Part shown: in pieces, positions 59,036-64,000 of the stretch
Layout: every line of letters starts with the position of its first letter
How positions within the stretch are numbered: position 1 is the stretch's first letter
Translations under genes and position numbers: made by a program
NCBI GenBank assembly: GCA_009809945.1
Contig: WTPW01000500.1
Span: 1 to 64,000, forward strand
Reading direction: 5' to 3'
DNA from: Gigaspora margarita
Lineage: Eukaryota > Glomeromycota > Glomeromycetes > Diversisporales > Gigasporaceae
Length of the DNA: 64,000 nt
The notes under the pieces: generated by a model
What the model was told of the DNA's origin: nothing
Seen by the model: only the letters and a program-made list of their open reading frames with translations
Database searches by the model: none

Positions 59036-59263
59036 ATCACGGCTGAAGTTGGAAATGGCTGAAGCTGAAAATTAGGAACCTTGATTTAAAAATATAAGTC
59101 CTGCTAAAATCCATCTATACACTTTTATTATTAAAACTAATCCTAAACCCTAACCTAACCCTAAAAAAACCCCCTAACAAAAGGGCCTAAAAATTTTTGA
59201 AATTTTCATATTAAAATATTTAAAATTTCTAGCTTCAGCCATTTCCAGCTTCAGCCACGACAA
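59036..59263. mobile_element. MITE with TGGCTGAAGCTGG ends, copy 2
   Basis: ACGGCTGAAGTTGGAAATGG at the left and its inverse at the right; the centre has CCTAAACCCTAACCTAACCC. It adjoins the 5' edge of transposase island 3. Confidence 0.75.
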
Positions 59264-59609
59264 TAATTAATCTACAAATACAATAATAGCGATAAACATT
59301 AATTCTAATAGGTTTATATGGTAATTCTAATATAACAAAATCCTAATAGTTCAAGATTCTAAAGTTTTACAAATAAAGAATCTAATAATTCAAGAATCTG
59401 ATATTCTAAATCAAAGATTCTAAAATTAAATAAGAATTTATCAGAGATTACAGAAAATATAATACATAGTATAGATAATCAAAATTATATAATAGGAGCA
59501 TAAAATGTCTACTTTAAAAAACAATGCAATGATTTTTTACACTAACTCTAATAATATGTAATACTAGTACAAATTTTAAAATAGAGTATTTTATGCCTAT
59601 TCATACAAA

Positions 59610-60046
59610 TAGGAATGTTAAGTAGTCCACGGGGAACCAGTTTTTGCTGAGTTCAAACCCAGAATTTTTAGGAACTAGTGAGACTAGTTCAAAACTAGTC
59701 CAGCTCTCACATAATATGAACAGAGTATCATTTTTAACACATTAAATAAAATTTGATAAAATGCGAATTAATAACAATACACCCTGAGTAGTGATACTTT
59801 CGCTAATTGGAAAATCAATAACAGATGCTAATTGGTGAATTAGGGTAAAATTAGTTAAATACTGACTTTTCAATAATGGTAAACTTTGTAATAGAAAGTA
59901 TTATAAAACCTATATTAAACTACTAGAGTAGGACTACTATAGAACTTGTTTTTAACAAGGGGGTGAACTAGTTTTCAATTAGTTCTGAGCTGAACTTTTT
60001 AAGAGACAAACTGGGACTGGACCAGATGTACCACTTAACATCTCTA
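59610..60046. mobile_element. hAT-like MITE between transposase islands
   Basis: TAGGAATGTTAAGTAGT on the left and, inverted, TAGAGATGTTAAGTGGT on the right. CATACAAA (59602-59609) and CATACAGA (60047-60054) form an imperfect 8-bp duplication. ACTAGTTC and GAACTAGT words fill the subterminal parts. Confidence 0.7.
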
Positions 60047-60167
60047 CATACAGATCTAGCCATCTATACTACAGTATATACTATATTAATCTTCTAGTAA
60101 TTGCATATTTTTATACTGTATATTATCTACAATACTTGAGACTAAAATAGTATTTTATGGTAGGAAT

Positions 60168-60250
60168 AGCCTAGTTACACATGAGTTCATATTTTATGCT
60201 AAAGGCATAAGATTTAAATATGAACCCATGTGTATAACTGGGTTATTCAA
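60168..60250. repeat. Hairpin of about 83 bp
   Basis: AATAGCCTAGTTACACATGA and TTCATATTT on the left recur inverted on the right (AAATATGAACCCATGTGTAT), with a TATGC/GCATA tip. Confidence 0.65.
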
Positions 60251-60547
60251 TATACTGACTGATCTTTAGAGCTAAGATCCGTTGAATATCTATTATGGCT
60301 ATTCAATGAATATTTACATGTTTTTGCTCATTTCGAATATTCATGAATTTCATGTAAAAAACTAATAATACTCTATTATCATGCAAACTCTCATGATCAT
60401 AGATTTTTTTTCTTGTTATTTTTTGTACGTTATTACATAAACACAAAAATCTCAAATTAAACTTAGTTAGCATGATCATAATTGCATGATAATATCGATA
60501 TTGGATCATGCAATGATAAATATTATAATATTAGTTCTGCTAGAACA

Positions 60548-60597
60548 AATGGTTAGCTAAAATGTGCTGCTAAATAGCACATGTTAGCCAACTATTT
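60548..60597. repeat. 50-bp hairpin
   Basis: AAATGGTTAGCTAAAATGTG and CT pair with AGCACATGTTAGCCAACTATTT across a six-base loop. Confidence 0.6.
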
Positions 60598-61447
60598 GCT
60601 TTGACAAAAAAAAATTTTATAATATTAATTATTATATGACCAATATCTTATAAAAATTCATGATCTAGTAAATAGTAAAAAAGGATTACTTCATATAGTA
60701 TATAGTATACTATAAATATTATGTATTTTATAAAAATATAATAGATTCTAAACTATTATAGCTGCATAGTATGCTGACAGAAAACCTTTATTTAAAATAA
60801 ACAGTCTAACGATTGTACTATTAAGGATTTGGTGTATTAAGTCTTCATAATTAATTTTTTAAAATAATTACTTGTCGGATGCTCCTTCCTTACATATTCC
60901 AAAAACCTCTACTTTAAAAGAAGATTTGAAATATATTGTACCTTCTTGTTGCGAAGAGTAAGGGATCTGAATGCTCTCAGCAAAGTCCCATAAAATATGG
61001 GTTTCAATATTAAGTAAATTCAGTACACCGGGACGAGAAAAACTAGTTAAATTCTTTAATACTAACTTTGATTTCATAATACATGTCCTAAAGATTATAG
61101 AATTAAAATAAAAAATTAAGTTTTATAGCATAAATTGCTCAATATTATAAAATTATGTAAAATATAAGACCAATAATATTCTTGTTCCAGTTGCGCCCAA
61201 CTATAATGATCATTCCATTCTTGAATTTTTTGTTCTATCTCATCTTTGTGCCAGTACTTTGGAAAATATGATTTCCAAATCTGGAGAAAACTTGAAAGAC
61301 TAATTTTATTATCTTCATTATCTTCTATACTATCATAAAGTCTAAATAATGAATGTTTGCTTTCACATGCAGGCAAATAAATTACTTCTCTAGTATTGTT
61401 CTGAAAGCTTCGCCCTAATAATTAATTTAAATAATTAATAAATCTAT

Positions 61448-62866
61448 AGTAGGGAATTGACTATCAATCATTTTAATTTTTTACAATTTTTTTAACTTTG
61501 AAGAAATCTCGATACCCATCTGACCAAATTCGATGAACTTTTCTTAAAAATCTATGAAATTTAAAGAAAAAAGTTTACAGAATATAGTGAGGTGAGTGTT
61601 GAGATATATTTGATTAAAGTTTTATAACAATTTTTAATACGACTTCTATTTAAAAAGTTACAAAAACTTCGATCGAAGATTTCTAGACACTCACCTAATC
61701 AAATTTGATAAACTTTTTTTTTAATAAAAAAAATCTACAGACTTCTACAATTAAAATAAAAAAGGTTCATCAAATTTGGTTAGATGAGTGTTGAGATATT
61801 TTCAGCCAAAATTTCACAACAATCTTCATTTAATCAAAATTTATCAAACTTTGTTCAAAGATATCTTGATACTCACCTGATAAAATTCAATGAACTTTTT
61901 CTATTTAATTGTTGAGATCTGTAGAATTTAAAGAAAAAAGTTCATATAATATAATCATGAGTGTCAAGATATATTCGATCAAAGTTTTATAACAATCTTC
62001 AACACGGCTTCTATTTAAAATTTACAAAACTTGATCGAAGATTTCTAGACACTCACTGATAAAATTTGATAAACTTTTTTTCTTTAAATTTTACAGACTT
62101 CTATAATTAAAACAAAAAATGTTCATCAAATTTGGTCAGGTGAGTATTGAGATATCTTCGATCAAAATTTCACAACAATCTTTATTTGATCAAAATTTAT
62201 TAAACTTGTTCAAAGATATCTTGAACACTTACCTGACCAAATTTGATGAACTTTTTTTTTATTTAATTGTCAAAATTTGTAGAATTTTTTTAAAAAAGTT
62301 CATGGAATATAGTCAGATAAGTATTAAGATATACTCAATCAAAGCTTTATACCAATTTTCAATACAACTTCTATTTAAAATTTGATCAAAGATTTCTAGA
62401 TGCCCACCTTATCAAATTTGATAACCTTTTTAAAGTTCATCGAATTTGGTCAGATAAGTATTAAGATATCTTCAATCAAAATTCACATCAATCTTCAATA
62501 CAACTTCTATTTAATCAAAATTTATAAACTTCAATCGAAGATATCTTAACACTTACCTGACCAAATTTGATAAACTTTTTTATTTAATTGTAAAAATCTG
62601 TGAAATTTAAAGAAAAGGAAGTTTATTAGACATAGTTTGAAATATCTTTGATCAAAGTTTTATATTTAAATCTTATAAAAACTTTGATCAAAAATTGATG
62701 ATGAACTTTTTTTTTTTTAATTTCCATATATTTCTACAATTAAGATAAAAATTCATTAAATTTGATTAGACGAGTGTAGAAACATCTTCAATTAAATTGT
62801 AAAAAATTAAAATAATTGGCAGAGTGTGGCATTATTAAAAAAGGGTGTAGAAGTATCAATTCTACT
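61448..62866. mobile_element. Hairpin-array element, copy 3 (about eight units)
   Basis: Units of about 170-185 bp start near 61480, 61665, 61850, 62028, 62205, 62378, 62525 and 62678. Each pairs TTCAAAGATATCTTGA or GATCGAAGATTTCTAGAC, then CACCTGACCAAATTTGAT, with its inverse. The right end (GAATTGATACTTCTACACCC, read inverted) matches the terminus of 53261-54514; the left end keeps only GGGAATTGA and ATTTTAATTTTTTACAA. No clear target duplication. It separates islands 1 and 2 of the transposase relic. The open frame 62119-62385 is a by-product. Confidence 0.8.
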
Positions 62867-63710
62867 ATAAATAACAAAATTATCTTATCATTATTTATTT
62901 ATCTAAAGATGGCAGGCCATGTTGATTTGCATAATTTCTAATAAATTTTAATACATGTAATACTATAGTAAACAAAATTGCAGAATTACTAACATGACTA
63001 CTTAATTTATAAATTTTTGGAACTAGCCCATATTGCTGATAATGTGCATGTAACGATTTCCATCTAGTTCATCCAATACTGTACATATATGGTTAGCCAA
63101 GCAGCTTGACAAACTAATGCTCTACTAAACTGGTAATTGGTTGTTAAATATGTTTTTGTTACCCTATTATTTAATATTCCAAATCTAGCGCTAGCATCTA
63201 ACATTCCTAAAAAACAGAAATTACTTTCTGATTGAGATAACGCTTTTATTTCAAGATAGTGTTTAAGAGCTTCTTGTATGTGATTTTTGCAATACAATGC
63301 TTTTGACAACATGAATTTTGTAATTTTTTTAAAAAGACTCATCATCCTGTTTTTCTAACCTTATTAAAGATTTGTTTTCTTTTTGATAGATGCTTGTATA
63401 GGTTTGAGAGTATAAATTTTTTTGAATTCCTCAACTTGTTTTAAAGTAAAAACATCATTTACATCATTTTCCTGACCTTTCTCAAATATAATATTATCAT
63501 TTACATCACCTTCCTGACCTTCTTCAGATAATATACTTTCGCTCTTATTACCTATACCACAATTATCATCATCGCACTATCACTATTATTCTTTAAATTA
63601 ATCATTTGATAAACTTCATAAAGTTCGTTTAGTTCATTAGTTAAAGTTTCTAATTTGCTATGCATTTCTAAAAAGATACTATCAAATAAAAAATTTTTAA
63701 TTTTAGACAT

Positions 63711-64000
63711 CAATACTTCAAAAAAGAAAAATAAAAGACAAATGTGCAAAATAAAATCAAATTATTATAGACTATTTATATACCATAAAACCATAACAAG
63801 AAGCAACTGCATATTATCTTGATTATTTCAAATATGTACATACATACATATGTACGTACACCTATTGTTATATTTAATATGCATTATTTCAAGATAATAC
63901 GTAGACAACTAATTTATTCTATATAAAAAAATGACCAATATACTTCGATAATTAAAATCTGAACATATCATATCTATATGCGCTTTACTTATGTTTAATT
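63711..64000. other. Upstream flank of the transposase relic
   Basis: Contains TATGTACATACATACATATG and a loose inverted pair (TTATCTTGATTATTTCAAAT against ATTTCAAGATAAT) at about 63815-63898. No gene is seen. Confidence 0.4.

Larger units (their letters stand above)
58295..63710 (-). pseudogene. DDE-transposase-like gene split into three islands, broken
   Basis: Read on the minus strand. Island 1 (63710-62900) starts MSKIKNFLFDSIF with a coiled-coil-like stretch (LETLTNELNELYEVY), later LKHYLEIKALSQ, and ends LHAHYQQYGLVPKIY and ANQHGLPSL. Island 2 (61435-60868) has YLPACESKHSLFRLYDS, SLSSFLQIWKSYFPKYW, WDFAESIQIPYSSQQEGTIY and VEVFGICKEG. Island 3 (59032-58295) has GANVVIFLVHNYFINH, ITIHANNCVSRYKNN, AGHTKFSSDGFFGLFK, DLTDLVQVVQQSTTDGYN and an NWSKFL block. 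From memory the motifs HxDNCxxQNKNN and GHTKF mark a widespread transposase-like family with an RNase-H-type core (I believe DUF7869; check the name). Here the usual Asp of HxDNC is Asn. Insertions of about 1.4 and 1.8 kb separate the islands, and several stops and frame changes add to this, so it cannot encode an active enzyme. Confidence 0.65.

Noticed and set aside
62119-62385. 88-codon frame in the palindromic array
   Set aside because: Lies wholly in repeat units whose other copies contain stops.

Overview
The window looks like nuclear DNA of an arbuscular mycorrhizal fungus of the Rhizophagus type (Glomeromycotina). It is very AT-rich, introns are short with GT-AG borders, and its few genes belong to families known to be expanded in that group: a kinase-like protein with a Cys-x2-Cys leader, a BTB-BACK-TLDc protein and a Sel1-repeat protein. 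Most of the rest is transposon debris. No prokaryotic features, rRNA genes, CRISPR arrays, LTR retroelements or virus-like elements were recognised.

Host genes lie in three blocks that still hold CpG. At 2.3-3.7 kb (minus) is a two-exon kinase-like gene whose catalytic motifs suggest a pseudokinase; a 33-bp minisatellite starts 28 bp upstream of its ATG. At 21.3-28.6 kb lie a decayed multi-exon gene, a broken Sel1-repeat gene and an intact four-exon SNAP-25/Sec9-type SNARE gene. At 41.8-43.3 kb is an intact two-exon BTB-BACK-TLDc gene flanked by two copies of one promoter-like sequence. Between these, about 8.5-20.4, 28.7-37.8 and 46.5-61 kb, the sequence is nearly CpG-free by eye and consists of old, nested elements. 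This resembles the gene-rich and repeat-rich compartments reported for Rhizophagus.

The repeats are the most unusual content. Four loci (7.1-8.3, 25.6-25.8, 53.3-54.5, 61.4-62.9 kb) carry units of about 170-195 bp, each a long imperfect palindrome with a GATATCT-like motif in its arms; three are tandem arrays bounded by inverted repeats, and two have exact 9-bp direct repeats at their ends. A second family (19.4-20.3, 47.1-47.9 kb, and probably 1-345) has perfect 15-17 bp terminal inverted repeats and several internal palindromes related to TGTACTAAATTTAGTACA. Other items are non-autonomous hAT-like elements with 8-bp target duplications, foldback elements, a probable tRNA-derived SINE and several tandem repeats.

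Two large transposase-like relics lie on the minus strand: one at 11.0-13.3 kb, split by a small element, and one at 58.3-63.7 kb, split into three coding islands by a hairpin array and a 1.8-kb block of further elements. Stretches of N at 4317 and 21207-21221 mark assembly joins. All calls come from reading the sequence; no database search or alignment program was run.
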